Source: Rhodococcus sp. OK302 (GTDB lineage Bacteria > Actinomycetota > Actinomycetes > Mycobacteriales > Mycobacteriaceae). Taken from it: a stretch of 64,000 nucleotides of DNA. Made by a program: the position numbers and the translations under genes. Positions 15,809-24,782 of this stretch are shown here, one piece after another. The DNA is taken from the NCBI RefSeq assembly GCF_002245895.1, contig NZ_NPJZ01000001.1:4004501-4068500 (forward strand). Reading direction: 5' to 3'. How positions within the stretch are numbered: the stretch's first letter is position 1; each line of letters starts with the position of its first letter. The notes beneath the pieces are model-generated. The model had not been told where the DNA came from. It saw only the letters and a program-made list of their open reading frames with translations, and made no database searches.

Positions 15809-16597
15809 TCAGCCCTCCGACTTCTGGGTCACCACGAAGTCGTAGGCGGCGAGAGGTCCGAGCAGACTCATGTCGACCCGGCCGTCCCACTGCTCGGCCA
15901 GTTCCCCCACCGCCTTCTCGAGTTCTTCCTGCCGGGCCACCTCGACGAGGACGGCCACTTGCGCGGCCTCTTCCTCGTGAGTCGGTTCCCGTACGTTGAC
16001 CGAATCGGACAGCGAGTCGAGTGCCTCGAGCACCTTGCCCGTGTCGGCGTCCCGCTTGGCGACGATGGCGTTGCTTACGATCTCGCCGAGCGCCATCCGG
16101 GCATCGCGGGTACTTTCCTCGGGCTGATCGCGGATCGCGCCGAGCAATTGGGCGGCTTGTTCGCTCTCGTCGATCACTTCACGAAGGATTGCCTGCTCGA
16201 CGTACCGTCCCTTGACGACGTATTGGGCTCGACCTTCGAGTTCCTGCAGCGCCGCGGCGAACTCGTCGGCGTGTGCTGCGAGCAATTCCTTCTCGACGGA
16301 CTCTTCATCGGTCATGACCGCACCGAAACGAAGTGGGAGTACGGGTGCCACACGAGATGTGCCGTCCAGTAGGTGTGCATGGGCTTGCAGGTCCTCGGGT
16401 TTCCCGAGCGGTCTGTCCACCGAGATTTCGCTCACGAGTGCTGCGATGCCGCCGTGCTTGACGATGGTGACCGGGCCGTCACACACGCCGACCGCATCCT
16501 CTTCGGCTTCCATGTCCGCGGGCACGATGCCGTACACGTAGACACCGCTGGTGCGCGGTTCCTCGGGTGAATCGGTGCTCTGGTTTGACGTCGACAT
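15809..16597 (-). CDS. gvpF: Gas vesicle protein GvpF (GvpF/L family)
   Basis: 262 residues. The start ATG at 16597 overlaps the gvpA stop as TGATG, so the two are translationally coupled. GVYVYGIVPAD at the N-terminus, VAPVLPLRFGAVMTDEESV and the C-terminal segment ending LGPLAAYDFV are hallmarks of GvpF/L. GvpF interacts with GvpA during shell assembly. Confidence 0.93.
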   Translation of the reverse strand: MSTSNQSTDSPEEPRTSGVYVYGIVPADMEAEEDAVGVCDGPVTIVKHGGIAALVSEISVDRPLGKPEDLQAHAHLLDGTSRVAPVLPLRFGAVMTDEESVEKELLAAHADEFAAALQELEGRAQYVVKGRYVEQAILREVIDESEQAAQLLGAIRDQPEESTRDARMALGEIVSNAIVAKRDADTGKVLEALDSLSDSVNVREPTHEEEAAQVAVLVEVARQEELEKAVGELAEQWDGRVDMSLLGPLAAYDFVVTQKSEG

Positions 16598-17007
16598 CAC
16601 ATATCACCTCGAGTGGACTTACGCGAAACCCGTTCGCGCTCAGGTTCTTCCTGCCCGCCTCCGAGGATGTCGCCGAGTTTCTCACCAGCTGCCTCGAGCG
16701 CGCCCTTGGTTTTCGATTTGGCGCCGCCCTCGGTGACCGATCCCACCAGGTCTGTCAGGCCCTGCGGCTCACCACTGCCGACTTCGAGTCGGTTCGCGGC
16801 CTCCGCAAAACGCAGGTAGGTGTCGACGCTGGCGACGACGACGCGTGCGTCGATGGTCAGCAGTTCGATGCCGACCAGGGAGACGCGTACGTAGGCGTCG
16901 ATTACCAGGCCCTTGTCGAGGATGGTGTCGATGACGTCGGCGAGGCTACTGGAGCTGGGGCCGCCGCTGACTCCGCCGCCTCCGCCCGCCGGTTGTATCG
17001 CCGTCAT
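16597..17007 (-). CDS. gvpA: Major gas vesicle shell protein GvpA (extended)
   Basis: 136 residues. After a Gly-rich start, residues about 22-72 ([20 protein letters not shown], then [20 protein letters not shown] and DTYLRFAEA) are an excellent GvpA core. This small hydrophobic protein polymerises into the gas-filled shell. A C-terminal extension of about 65 residues rich in Gly, Glu and Lys is longer than in cyanobacterial GvpA but similar in actinobacterial forms. It overlaps the SRPBCC gene upstream by 4 bp and gvpF downstream. Confidence 0.93.
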   Translation of the reverse strand: MTAIQPAGGGGGVSGGPSSSSLADVIDTILDKGLVIDAYVRVSLVGIELLTIDARVVVASVDTYLRFAEAANRLEVGSGEPQGLTDLVGSVTEGGAKSKTKGALEAAGEKLGDILGGGQEEPERERVSRKSTRGDM

Positions 17008-18110
17008 CGCTCTGCGCCTTGTCTGGAACTGGCGGGCGCACTCTTACTCGATCGGCCACGCCGTTTCGGGGGTGCCGAGTCCTCATCAGCGGCTGCGGTC
17101 TTACGCGGAGGTCTGCGGCGTTTCGGCGGCGACGGGGCTTCCTCCTCGTCATCATCATCGTCATCATCGTCCGGCTCAGCCTCGTCCTCCGCGGTTTCCT
17201 CCGACTCCTCGTCGGCCTCGTCGGCCTCGTCGGCCTCGTCGGCTTCTTCGAGTTCGACCACCTCGCCGTCCCGGATCTCCCCACGCCAGCCCTCCACCTC
17301 GTCGGGATGGAGGACAGCCTGCGTCATGAGATGGCGTCCAAAGTGCTTCAACTCCAGCCGAACTCGTCGCCCCGGAGCACGCCACAGGTTTCCCGTCTTC
17401 TCGAAAAGGCCCTTCGGGTGATACTCGAGTATCAAAATGATTCGAGTGAGATCGGGAGTCACCTCGTGGAACGTCACCGCACCGTCGATAAAACCTTTGG
17501 CACCCTTCGAGCTCCACACGATCCGCTCATCGGGAACCTGCTCGATGATCGACGATTCCCAGGTTCGGTGCGACAGAAAGACCTGCGCCTTCCACTCGAG
17601 TTTCTCCTCCGATTCCTGCTCGACCCGCTCGACCTTCTTCATGAAGGACGGAAAATCGGCGAACTGAGTCCATTGGTTGTAGACCAACTGGACTGGGGCG
17701 CCCACATCGATTGATTCGACGATATTGGTCAACTTGAGCTTCTTGCCCTTGCCGCCGCCCGTGCTCCCACCACCGGTGACGGCCTCCTTGACGTCGGAAG
17801 CCTTGTCCTTGACCATCTGCTTGGCGCCCTCCCAGCCTCCGCTCACCGCAGATTTGATCGGTGACTCACCCTCTGTCTGCTTCTCGGACTTTTTCTCGGA
17901 ACCGGTAACAGCGGAAATCAGTCCTCCACCGCCACCCTCGGCGTAGTCGGCGAGCCTGCCCGATGCGTTCTGCACCTTGTCCGAGACCGACGAGAGTGCC
18001 TTGTCGGCCACCGTGCCGACCAGCCTCTGCACTGCACCCTGCAACACACCTGACGATCCCTGCCCGTCGCCCGATACGGATTCTCCTTGCTGATTCGCGG
18101 CGTTCGTCAT
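17004..18110 (-). CDS. SRPBCC-domain gas-vesicle-associated protein with charged tail
   Basis: 368 residues from the ATG at 18110; a GTG at 18119 overlapping the previous stop (GTGA) is also possible. Residues about 125-270 form a START/SRPBCC (polyketide cyclase/dehydrase-like) domain: VNQ-like [20 protein letters not shown], then [20 protein letters not shown]. The N-terminal 125 residues are Gly/Ser-rich and helical. The tail starts with Glu-Ala-Asp repeats ([14 protein letters not shown]), a run of eight Asp, and ends in Arg/Lys/Pro. SRPBCC proteins often accompany actinobacterial gvp genes; their role there is unknown. The acid-then-basic tail suggests binding to the vesicle surface, lipid or nucleic acid (inference). 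Confidence 0.8.
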   Translation of the reverse strand: MTNAANQQGESVSGDGQGSSGVLQGAVQRLVGTVADKALSSVSDKVQNASGRLADYAEGGGGGLISAVTGSEKKSEKQTEGESPIKSAVSGGWEGAKQMVKDKASDVKEAVTGGGSTGGGKGKKLKLTNIVESIDVGAPVQLVYNQWTQFADFPSFMKKVERVEQESEEKLEWKAQVFLSHRTWESSIIEQVPDERIVWSSKGAKGFIDGAVTFHEVTPDLTRIILILEYHPKGLFEKTGNLWRAPGRRVRLELKHFGRHLMTQAVLHPDEVEGWRGEIRDGEVVELEEADEADEADEADEESEETAEDEAEPDDDDDDDDEEEAPSPPKRRRPPRKTAAADEDSAPPKRRGRSSKSAPASSRQGAER

Positions 18111-18115
18111 CGCTA

Positions 18116-18802
18116 TCACCGTCCTCCTCGCCGGACGGGCGCAGAATCAGTCGTCGCCTTGGCCCGTGTCCGGCGACCGCGCGACGGAACTTCTTCGTCA
18201 TCCTCGTCAGATTTCGCGGGCCGCGACCTGCTGGTCGGCCCCGAGCTGTTGTTGGACGTCCGCCGGCGCGCAGCGGGCCGCTTACGTGGCGCCGGTTCCT
18301 CGTCAGCGGCTTCTTCCTCGTCGGGCTCCTCGTACTCGTCTTCCTCGTCGTCGTCCGGCTCGTCCGGCTCTTCGTCGACTTCGGATTCGTCGTACTCGTC
18401 GTTCTGAGACCGACCGCGGCGCTTAGCACCGAGTTTTCCGACCTTGCTGAGCTTGCCTACCGAGTCGCCGATCCCGCCCACGGTGTCGTCCACGGTGTCC
18501 ACGGCTGCTCCACCGCCTGAGAGGAGTCGGTTGTTGAGCGAATCAATGCGCCGACTTGCGGCGGTAACCGCCGCGGCCTTCGCCGCGCTGACCAGCTCTT
18601 CCCGAACCGAGTCGCTGAACTTGGCGAACTCGGGGGAACCCGCGAGCATCTTGGTGCCGCGTTCGAGTAAGTTACGCGGCCCCCCAGGGAAGCGTCCGGT
18701 CGCCCCCGCACCGGCGAGCATCAGCGCCATCTTCATTCTGCGTGTGCGGCCCAGCACGTATCCCGCGCCGACGGCCAACGCCACCTGACCTTTGGTTTTC
18801 AT
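18116..18802 (-). CDS. Gas-vesicle-associated protein with acidic repeats, function unknown
   Basis: 228 residues. ATG at 18802 has AGGGG upstream. The N-terminus (GQVALAVGAGYVLGRTRRMK, then MALMLAGAGATG) is one hydrophobic segment. Then come a helical region (EELVSAAKAAAVTAASRRID), a long Glu/Asp/Pro tract (EEPDEPDDDEEDEYEEPDEE) and an Arg/Lys-rich end. The layout mirrors the next gene (acidic tract, basic end). This is the first gene of the gvp operon, just downstream of the sigma-F/B-like promoter. No biochemical function is known to me. Confidence 0.75.
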   Translation of the reverse strand: MKTKGQVALAVGAGYVLGRTRRMKMALMLAGAGATGRFPGGPRNLLERGTKMLAGSPEFAKFSDSVREELVSAAKAAAVTAASRRIDSLNNRLLSGGGAAVDTVDDTVGGIGDSVGKLSKVGKLGAKRRGRSQNDEYDESEVDEEPDEPDDDEEDEYEEPDEEEAADEEPAPRKRPAARRRTSNNSSGPTSRSRPAKSDEDDEEVPSRGRRTRAKATTDSAPVRRGGR

Positions 18803-18929
18803 CGTCGAACCCCTTTTGCCGAGTAGTCACAGGCGCGTCTCTTGCCAACGTCGCGGCATTGTGTCGCAGGTCCATGCTCGGGAATGTGTTCGCAAAACCG
18901 TGCGCGGTAAGGGAGGCGCCATTTTCGAC

Positions 18930-18953
18930 TACCCACTCGCAACACACTCAACC
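18930..18953 (-). promoter_or_regulatory. Sigma-F/sigma-B-type promoter of the gvp operon
   Basis: On the minus strand GGTTG is followed after 14 bases by GGGTA, matching the general-stress promoter pattern GGTTT-N15-17-GGGTA of mycobacterial sigma-F and streptomycete sigma-B. It ends 128 bp before the first gvp operon gene. The spacing is at the short edge, and no other promoter-like sequence stands out between 18803 and 19271. Confidence 0.5.
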
Positions 18954-19271
18954 AGCTGCCGACCCCTCGATTCGGCCAACTCCCGCGCGGCGACGGTGCG
19001 CAGTCGTTACCTGCCCGAAAAGCCTGGCCGGCGGCGATCCGCCAGTTGGCTGCTGTGATCTCCCGACCACGACAATTGTGACTTGTTGTGTCCCGGAGCC
19101 GGTGACGGATTCATCCGCTCACCCCGACGCAACGCCGGGGGTAGCGCATTGGTGTGGAAGGCCCAAACATGTCGATTTTCTTGCTCGGCGCTTCCGTTGT
19201 CGACCGCGCCGAGCATCTAGGTATTTTTACGAAACAGTGTTGCTGCTCAACAACTCTCGCCGGTCGTCATG

Positions 19272-20195
19272 TCACTCGGCACCGGACCGCACCGCTGCGA
19301 CTACAGCCGCGACGACGAGCGCCAGTAGGAGAACCACGAGCAGTACCGGACCGAGTAGGAGTCCGAGGATCAGGAGCAGTGCGAGGGCGATCTTGGTCTT
19401 TCCGCTCAGTCCGGTCACCAGCGCTTTGATCGCGGCCCACGCAGGATTCTTGCCCGTCAGGACCGCCCGAATGCCTGCGAGCCCGGCTTTCATCCCCGGG
19501 CTGCGTGCGACCCCGTCGACGAGCGTATCCATCCCATCCCGGATTTTCTGTTGAATTTTCCTCGTCACCGTCTCACCGCGGTCTCGCACCGCGTCCAGCT
19601 GTCGGCGAACGTAGGTTTTCAACCACTCGATGATCGCCTCGACCGACCGCGCCACTCGGCCGCGAGGAGCCTCCGAAGGCTGGTCGCCTGTGGTCTCCTG
19701 TGAAGGCTGGTCTGGTCGACGCGTGCGATTCTGCGCGGTGGATCGGGGGGGTGCGGACGTGCGGGACTTATCTCGGGCAGACGTCCGAGCCACTGGCTTC
19801 ACGGTGACTTCGGAGGACCGCGCACGTCCTGGGGATGCGGCACGGTCGGGGCGCCGCCGGCGGGGCCTGCCCGACGCGGGTTCGGCGGCGGCATCGGCTC
19901 GTGACGGTCGAGGCGCCGAATTCTTCCCGCCTGAAACGCTGCCACGGGACGAGGTTGGGGATGATTTCGCGGCAGCCGGTGGCCTGGGCGGTAGCGGTCG
20001 CCTGCGTGGCAGCCGCCCCGAAGCCCCGACGGAAGCGGCGGTTGACCTTTTCGCTGTCTTCGATGACCGCGCCGCCGCACCGGACGAGTCGCTTACCGCC
20101 GCGAGGTTGTCACTGTCCGTGGTCCTGCCGAAAGCACCTCCGCGGTCGTGTCTGACCGGCGTAGTCCTGCCGCCCGTTCTCTCTCGTGCACACAT
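19272..20195 (-). CDS. Basic, Pro/Ser-rich protein with C-terminal membrane anchor
   Basis: 307 residues if the ATG at 20195 is used; the true start is uncertain because the first 180 residues are low-complexity Arg/Pro/Ala/Ser. From about residue 190 it becomes structured: VARSVEAIIEWLKTYVRRQL, DAVRDRGETVTRKIQQKIRD, then GMKAGLAGIRAVLTGKNPAW. The C-terminus is a strongly hydrophobic stretch of about 35 residues (LALLLILGLLLGPVLLVVLL). Its highly positive N-terminal part is opposite in charge to the acidic tracts of the two downstream proteins, suggesting partnership (inference). It is probably part of the gas-vesicle locus, separated by a 470-bp gap. Confidence 0.6.
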   Translation of the reverse strand: MCARERTGGRTTPVRHDRGGAFGRTTDSDNLAAVSDSSGAAARSSKTAKRSTAASVGASGRLPRRRPLPPRPPAAAKSSPTSSRGSVSGGKNSAPRPSRADAAAEPASGRPRRRRPDRAASPGRARSSEVTVKPVARTSARDKSRTSAPPRSTAQNRTRRPDQPSQETTGDQPSEAPRGRVARSVEAIIEWLKTYVRRQLDAVRDRGETVTRKIQQKIRDGMDTLVDGVARSPGMKAGLAGIRAVLTGKNPAWAAIKALVTGLSGKTKIALALLLILGLLLGPVLLVVLLLALVVAAVVAAVRSGAE

Positions 20196-20276
20196 ACATC
20201 GCAATTACCCGCCGGGACATTCTCGAAACCAGAACGGACGAGTTCCCGTTTCACTTGAACGTCTTGGTCCTCCTTC

Positions 20277-20570
20277 TCAATGTCCTTCTTGATCGAAGAG
20301 CGTTTGACCTTCGAGTTGCTTGACGCGACGGTGTTCTCTCACAATGACGAGCACTCCAACTACGAAGGACACCACACATACGACCCCAGCGATCAACGCC
20401 CAGCCCCGAAATCCGTAACCTGCTGCTACCAAGGTCAATCCGAGCGTCACCAACCCAAGTCCGATCAGTAGATATCCGGGAAAGTTGCGTCCGTCGGTGA
20501 TCGCCTCACCGGCATGCGACCGAATCGTGCGTTCATCGTCCACGGGAATGCCCCCGTTCTCATCGGTCAC
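20277..20570 (-). CDS. Small two-helix membrane protein (UsfY-like)
   Basis: 97 residues from the GTG at 20570, which has GGAGAG six to four bases upstream; the ATG at 20582 gives four more residues. Acidic N-terminus, then PGYLLIGLGLVTLGLTLVAA and ALIAGVVCVVSFVVGVLVIV as two transmembrane helices, ending IVREHRRVKQLEGQ. The layout and the WPGYLL-like / EHRRV-like motifs recall UsfY, the small protein encoded next to sigF in mycobacteria (from memory). That would fit the stress-promoter setting. Low confidence in the name. Confidence 0.6.
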   Translation of the reverse strand: MTDENGGIPVDDERTIRSHAGEAITDGRNFPGYLLIGLGLVTLGLTLVAAGYGFRGWALIAGVVCVVSFVVGVLVIVREHRRVKQLEGQTLFDQEGH

Positions 20571-20780
20571 CACACTCTCCATCCTGAAATCATGAGGAGG
20601 CACGCTTCGCAGCCATCGTCGGCCCATTTCGCAATTACCCGATCGATGCACCGACGAAACTGGGCGAAGTGCGCCGCAGCCAGCATCTCTCGAGAACGCA
20701 GTGTGCAACCTAGCGGAAAGGACGCGAGACCCAGCAAGATCGTATGCTGAGAATCCGGGATCGAAACTGGAGGAAATCTC

Positions 20781-21983
20781 ATGGTGGAAAAGGCCGCTCC
20801 CCACCAAAACTCCGCAGAGACACCCACACTCGGTGTGGAGGAGGAGTTTCTCGTCTGCGATCCGCACACCGGACGGCCGAGCCTACGCAACACCGAAGTT
20901 GCCGCCGCGGCTGGTGAACTCGGCCTCACCCTCCAACTCGAGCTCTCCCGCTGCCAGATCGAAACGTCCACATCCATCGGCACCCACATCAGCGACCTTC
21001 GCGATCAACTGTGCGAATCGCGTGCGGTCACCGCCGACGCTGCTGCACGCACCGGATGTCAATTGCTCGCGGTGGGAACGCCGTTCTACGATCCACCCCC
21101 GGACTCGATCACCGTCACACCGAGATATCAGCAGATGGCTGAACAATTCGGCGCCCTCACCACCGGTGTGATGTGCGGGTGCCACGTGCACGTCGGCGTG
21201 GAAGACCGCGAACAAGCGGTGCAGGTAATCAACCACCTACGGCCGTGGTTGCCGACTCTGTTGGCTTTGACTGCAAACTCACCGATTAGTGCCGGTGTCG
21301 ATACCGGCTACGCCAGTTGGCGTTACATCCTGTTCGGACGGTGGCCCAGCTCCGGGCCACCGCCGTACTTCGAGTCCCCTCACGACTACGACGCCGCCGT
21401 CGCTACGATGCTCGAGACTGCAGTCATCCTCGATCCGCACATGGTCTATTGGTACGTGCGCATATCGGATCACCTCCCCACCATCGAGATCCGGATCAGT
21501 GACGTGCCGGCCACTGTCGAAGAGACGATGACATTTGCCGCGCTGGTACACGCCTTGGTCACCACGGCGATGAAGGCGATCAGCCGAGGCGAGTCCGCGC
21601 CGATCGTCGACCAAGCAGTACTTCACGCGGCGTGTTGGCGAGCTGCCCGCGACGGACTCTCCGGATGCGGGCTGGACGTGAATAGGAAGCGTCTGGTGCC
21701 CGCTCACCACTTGGTCCGCCGGCTTCTGGCTCACACCGCATCGACACTCGCCGAACTCGGCGAACTCGAGCAGGTCACTACGTCACTTGCGTCGGTGCTC
21801 GACCACGGCAACGGGGCGATCGTTCAACGCCGCACGCTTGCCTGTCGCGGCAAGGTCGCCGACGTGATCGACGAATCCGCGCAGCGCACATTCGAAGGGT
21901 GCGATCCGCAAGCCGATCCGATCCGGAATTGGCGCCCTCGTTCACGCAAGAGTCCACCTGGCATCACTTCGGCCAGACACTGA
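20781..21983 (+). CDS. YbdK-type carboxylate-amine ligase (GCS2 family)
   Basis: 400 residues. [17 protein letters not shown] at residues 17-33, [12 protein letters not shown] near 131, [17 protein letters not shown] near 175 and [16 protein letters not shown] near 234 are GCS2 landmarks. The family joins an amino acid carboxyl (usually glutamate) to an amine with ATP; YbdK has weak glutamate-cysteine ligase activity in vitro. A GGAGGAAA-like site precedes the ATG. The downstream methyltransferase gene is 30 bp away and likely co-transcribed. Confidence 0.9.
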   Translation: MVEKAAPHQNSAETPTLGVEEEFLVCDPHTGRPSLRNTEVAAAAGELGLTLQLELSRCQIETSTSIGTHISDLRDQLCESRAVTADAAARTGCQLLAVGTPFYDPPPDSITVTPRYQQMAEQFGALTTGVMCGCHVHVGVEDREQAVQVINHLRPWLPTLLALTANSPISAGVDTGYASWRYILFGRWPSSGPPPYFESPHDYDAAVATMLETAVILDPHMVYWYVRISDHLPTIEIRISDVPATVEETMTFAALVHALVTTAMKAISRGESAPIVDQAVLHAACWRAARDGLSGCGLDVNRKRLVPAHHLVRRLLAHTASTLAELGELEQVTTSLASVLDHGNGAIVQRRTLACRGKVADVIDESAQRTFEGCDPQADPIRNWRPRSRKSPPGITSARH

Positions 21984-22013
21984 TGTAAATCCGCGCGATC
22001 TCGAGGAGTGCCG

Positions 22014-22682
22014 ATGCTGCTTCGTCTGCCAGGCGTATACCCACCGCAAGAAGACACATGGTTGCTCGCCGAGGCCTTGGCAGCTGAGAATCTCGGGCCC
22101 GGCTCACGGGTTCTCGACATCTGCACCGGCGCCGGTGCGTTGAGCTTGCGTGCCGCGTCTGCCGGCGCCGGAAGCGTCACTGCGGTAGATATTTCCCGAC
22201 GCGCACTGGCCACCACCTGGATCAACGCCCGTCTGCGCCGGCTGTCGATCCGCGTCGTATACGGCGACTTGACTTCGCCCGTTCGAGATCAGCGTTTCGA
22301 CGTCGTGGTATCGAATCCGCCGTACGTTCCGGCACACGACGACGTCTTGCCCACTCGGGGTATTGAGCGAGCGTGGGATGCGGGTGTGGATGGGCGCATG
22401 CTTCTGGATCGAATCTGTGTGCAAGCACCCGGGGTGCTCGCGGCGTCAGGCATCTTGTTGATCGCGCAGTCGGCACTGAGCGGGGTCGAAAAGACTCAAG
22501 CCATGCTGGAAGAACAAGGACTATCAGTCGAAATCGTTGCCCGAGCGGAAATACCTTTCGGGCGTGTACTTTCCGCGCGCGCAGCACTGTTCGAGGCTCG
22601 CGGACTCATTGCCGTGGGGCAACGCACGGAAGAGATCGTTGTCCTTCGCGCCGTCCGATCACATGTCGAGGTCAACACGTAG
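22014..22682 (+). CDS. HemK2/MTQ2-type SAM-dependent methyltransferase
   Basis: 222 residues from the ATG at 22014, five bases after GAGGAG. SAM-binding motif LDICTGAG (34-41), followed by AVDISRRALATTW (57-69) and the catalytic NPPY (101-104) typical of glutamine or N6-adenine methyltransferases of the HemK class. HemK-type enzymes methylate the GGQ glutamine of release factors; short HemK2-like forms next to ligase and diiron genes may modify something else. The 3' end overlaps the convergent redox-enzyme gene by 11 bp. Confidence 0.85.
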   Translation: MLLRLPGVYPPQEDTWLLAEALAAENLGPGSRVLDICTGAGALSLRAASAGAGSVTAVDISRRALATTWINARLRRLSIRVVYGDLTSPVRDQRFDVVVSNPPYVPAHDDVLPTRGIERAWDAGVDGRMLLDRICVQAPGVLAASGILLIAQSALSGVEKTQAMLEEQGLSVEIVARAEIPFGRVLSARAALFEARGLIAVGQRTEEIVVLRAVRSHVEVNT

Positions 22683-23745
22683 CGCTGGAACTGCGCAATG
22701 ACGACTCTCCTCGCGCCCAGCTTCCCGTAATATGTTCGGCCAGTAGATCGTCGAACACCAGACACGCTGCCGCGCCGAACAGAATATTCCTACCCATTGC
22801 GGGATCCTGCTCGGCGAGCCCCCCAGCAAGGTTACGAACCGCGATCTGCTCGTGAACCGAGTCGGCTTCGACATGCTCGTCGTAGAACAAGGTGGCGCGA
22901 GCGTCGAATCCGAGCCTTCGCAGGCCGGCGCTGTAATTCTTGCTCGGCAGTGAGGAGGTGGTTTCCACCGCACACAGATGACCGGCCAAAGCCCCGAGAT
23001 GGCGTCGGTGCAGTCCGAAGAACGAAAGCACGTTCAGTCCTGCCAGAGTCACCGCCGGAACGACGTCGAGGTAATGCGCATATCGATCCGAGAGGCCGAG
23101 TTCGCGCATCGTCGTCGCAAAGAGCGTCGAGTGCATCCGTTCGAGGCGCCCTCCTCCGTACTCGTCTGCCTGCACTTCCACCAGAGCGGCCTTCGGTGCT
23201 CCGGCGAGTCGAGGTATACCCAAGGTGTGAACGTCGGATTCCCTCAGTTGGTTGAGCGAACGGTGGACAAGCACCTCTCGGAACTGGTCTGCACTGGCTT
23301 CTGTTGCCATGAATTTGGACATACTCGGGCCCGCCGACGGGGCGGTCATCGCCCACAGGGCGGACACCACATCGCCATCCTTGACCTGCTGCGTGCCCAC
23401 GACGTCACACACCGCTGCTTCGAAGATCGTTTCCAGTGCGGCACGTCCTGCGAGCAGGTCGAGGTTCCATTCCCAATCGTCGGACACACCGTGAAGTCCC
23501 TGTAGATGCAGTTCGTACAGCAGTGTCAGCGTCAGCTGTGCGTCCTCGTCGAACAGGATCGATCGTCCATCGTGTTGCTCAGCCAACCCCCGGGCGGCAG
23601 CGTTGAAGGCCGCAGGGTTAGCGTCGGAACCGGACAGCACCGCGATCAACCTCGCACTGACCGGTCCTCGCGCAGCAGGGATCGGCATGCGTGTCGTGAC
23701 GTTGGTTGTGTGTGATGGTGCTCGATCAAGGTCTGTGGAGGACAT
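22672..23745 (-). CDS. Iron-containing redox enzyme (heme-oxygenase-like diiron family)
   Basis: 357 residues from the ATG at 23745 (GGAG five bases upstream); a shorter start at 23688 is possible. Metal-ligand-type motifs are VEVQADEYGGGRLERMHSTL near 200 and ATLFYDEHVEADSVHEQIAV near 305, the E...E..H / D..H..E pattern of heme-oxygenase-like diiron oxidases (HDO, iron-containing redox enzyme family). Members oxidise or cleave amino-acid or fatty-acid-derived substrates; here the substrate is unknown. It stands head-to-head with the CDGSH gene and convergent with the HemK2-like gene. Confidence 0.85.
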   Translation of the reverse strand: MSSTDLDRAPSHTTNVTTRMPIPAARGPVSARLIAVLSGSDANPAAFNAAARGLAEQHDGRSILFDEDAQLTLTLLYELHLQGLHGVSDDWEWNLDLLAGRAALETIFEAAVCDVVGTQQVKDGDVVSALWAMTAPSAGPSMSKFMATEASADQFREVLVHRSLNQLRESDVHTLGIPRLAGAPKAALVEVQADEYGGGRLERMHSTLFATTMRELGLSDRYAHYLDVVPAVTLAGLNVLSFFGLHRRHLGALAGHLCAVETTSSLPSKNYSAGLRRLGFDARATLFYDEHVEADSVHEQIAVRNLAGGLAEQDPAMGRNILFGAAACLVFDDLLAEHITGSWARGESSLRSSSATC

Positions 23746-23967
23746 GTGAGCTCCGTTTCCAATCCTGGATGTGAGGATCGTGATGTCACGATCACGGTAT
23801 GCCCGGACGGTCCGCTGCTCGTGCGCGGCCCGGCGACTCTGATCGACGCCGACGGCAACGCGATCAACCGCGAACGAGCCACTGTTGCGCTCTGCAGGTG
23901 CGGCGGAACAGCTATTCCGCCCTTCTGCGACGGTACGCACAAGAAGAGGAAATCTCGACGTTCCTGA
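23746..23967 (+). CDS. CDGSH iron-sulfur protein
   Basis: 73 residues from the GTG at 23746, preceded by GGAGGA. ALCRCGGTAIPPFCDGTHKK holds the C-x-C-x...-C-D-G-x-H ligands of a [2Fe-2S] cluster bound by three Cys and one His. Such proteins are electron-transfer or redox-sensing partners. Its start codon directly abuts the start codon of the minus-strand diiron enzyme, so the promoters of both must lie inside each other's coding region or one start is wrong. Likely the electron donor of that enzyme (inference). Confidence 0.9.
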   Translation: MSSVSNPGCEDRDVTITVCPDGPLLVRGPATLIDADGNAINRERATVALCRCGGTAIPPFCDGTHKKRKSRRS

Positions 23968-24782
23968 GTGGATTCCAGAGTCGTCCGGGCAGCATGCCGC
24001 AGAGCGCGGGTGCCGCTGACGACCATTGGGCGAAACTCTCAGGATCGCAATGTTCGATTTCGGATATCAGAGCCGACCAAGGCCCCATCGGCGGCGAATC
24101 TCAGTGAGTCACGGCAGGAGTCACGGCAGGTGGCCTCGGACGTCCCCACCTATCGCAACCTACTCGGGGTAGTCAGTTGTTTGCGGAACGCAAATTACGG
24201 CGATCCTTCCGCTGCTGAACGCGTGTCCCACTATGGCGAGGAAACTTTTGACGGTGGCGAACTTATCACCGGTGTTTCAACACTCCCTTGAATCCGCACG
24301 TTGCGAGAGTGGGGGATTCTTCTGTCAGGGAAGCGGCTCACCGGCGCGTGCCTGTGAAGGCGGCGCACCGATGAGCTATACGCATCGAACCGGAATGATG
24401 CGCGGTTTCGGGCCCACCTCCGACGAGTGAAAGCCGGAACGGCTGGCCGTACACGGCAAACCCCCGCCCAGGGGAGACTTCTGCCGCAAGCGATAGATGC
24501 CCACGCTCGAGCATGCATAAACCTGGTGCATGACGAAACCCACCTCGAAAGGGGCGGATCGAATCATATGAGCGATGAGCACCCCACACCGGACAAAACC
24601 ACACCGCAATCTCGGCGACGATTCGGCATGGTCTTGCCGCTGGTTCCAAGTCACGTCCACGCTTGGTCCTGAGCGCCATTCGGTTGCCCATCGCCCGGTC
24701 TGCCACCCCGCGGTCCCACAAGAGTGCGGGTCCGAGCGCCATTCCGTGTTCTGATACTCCGGATATTCGAGGTGGGGCGGGT
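23968..24782. other. Long intergenic region without supported genes
   Basis: About 800 bp. Several frames are open on both strands, but none shows a ribosome site with family resemblance. Near 24034-24048 GGGCGAAACTCTCAGG resembles the 3' core of a glycine riboswitch, with an AGAGT that could pair upstream, but the rest of the aptamer and a glycine-related gene are missing. A short frame at 24569-24672 begins MSDEHPTPDKTTPQSRRRFG; it might be a small real protein. Confidence 0.4.

Noticed and set aside
24000..24060. Glycine-riboswitch-like core (GAAACTCTCAGG)
   Set aside because: Only the 3' core is similar; the GCCGAAGG element is not convincing and no glycine cleavage or transport gene follows. 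A covariance search would settle it.
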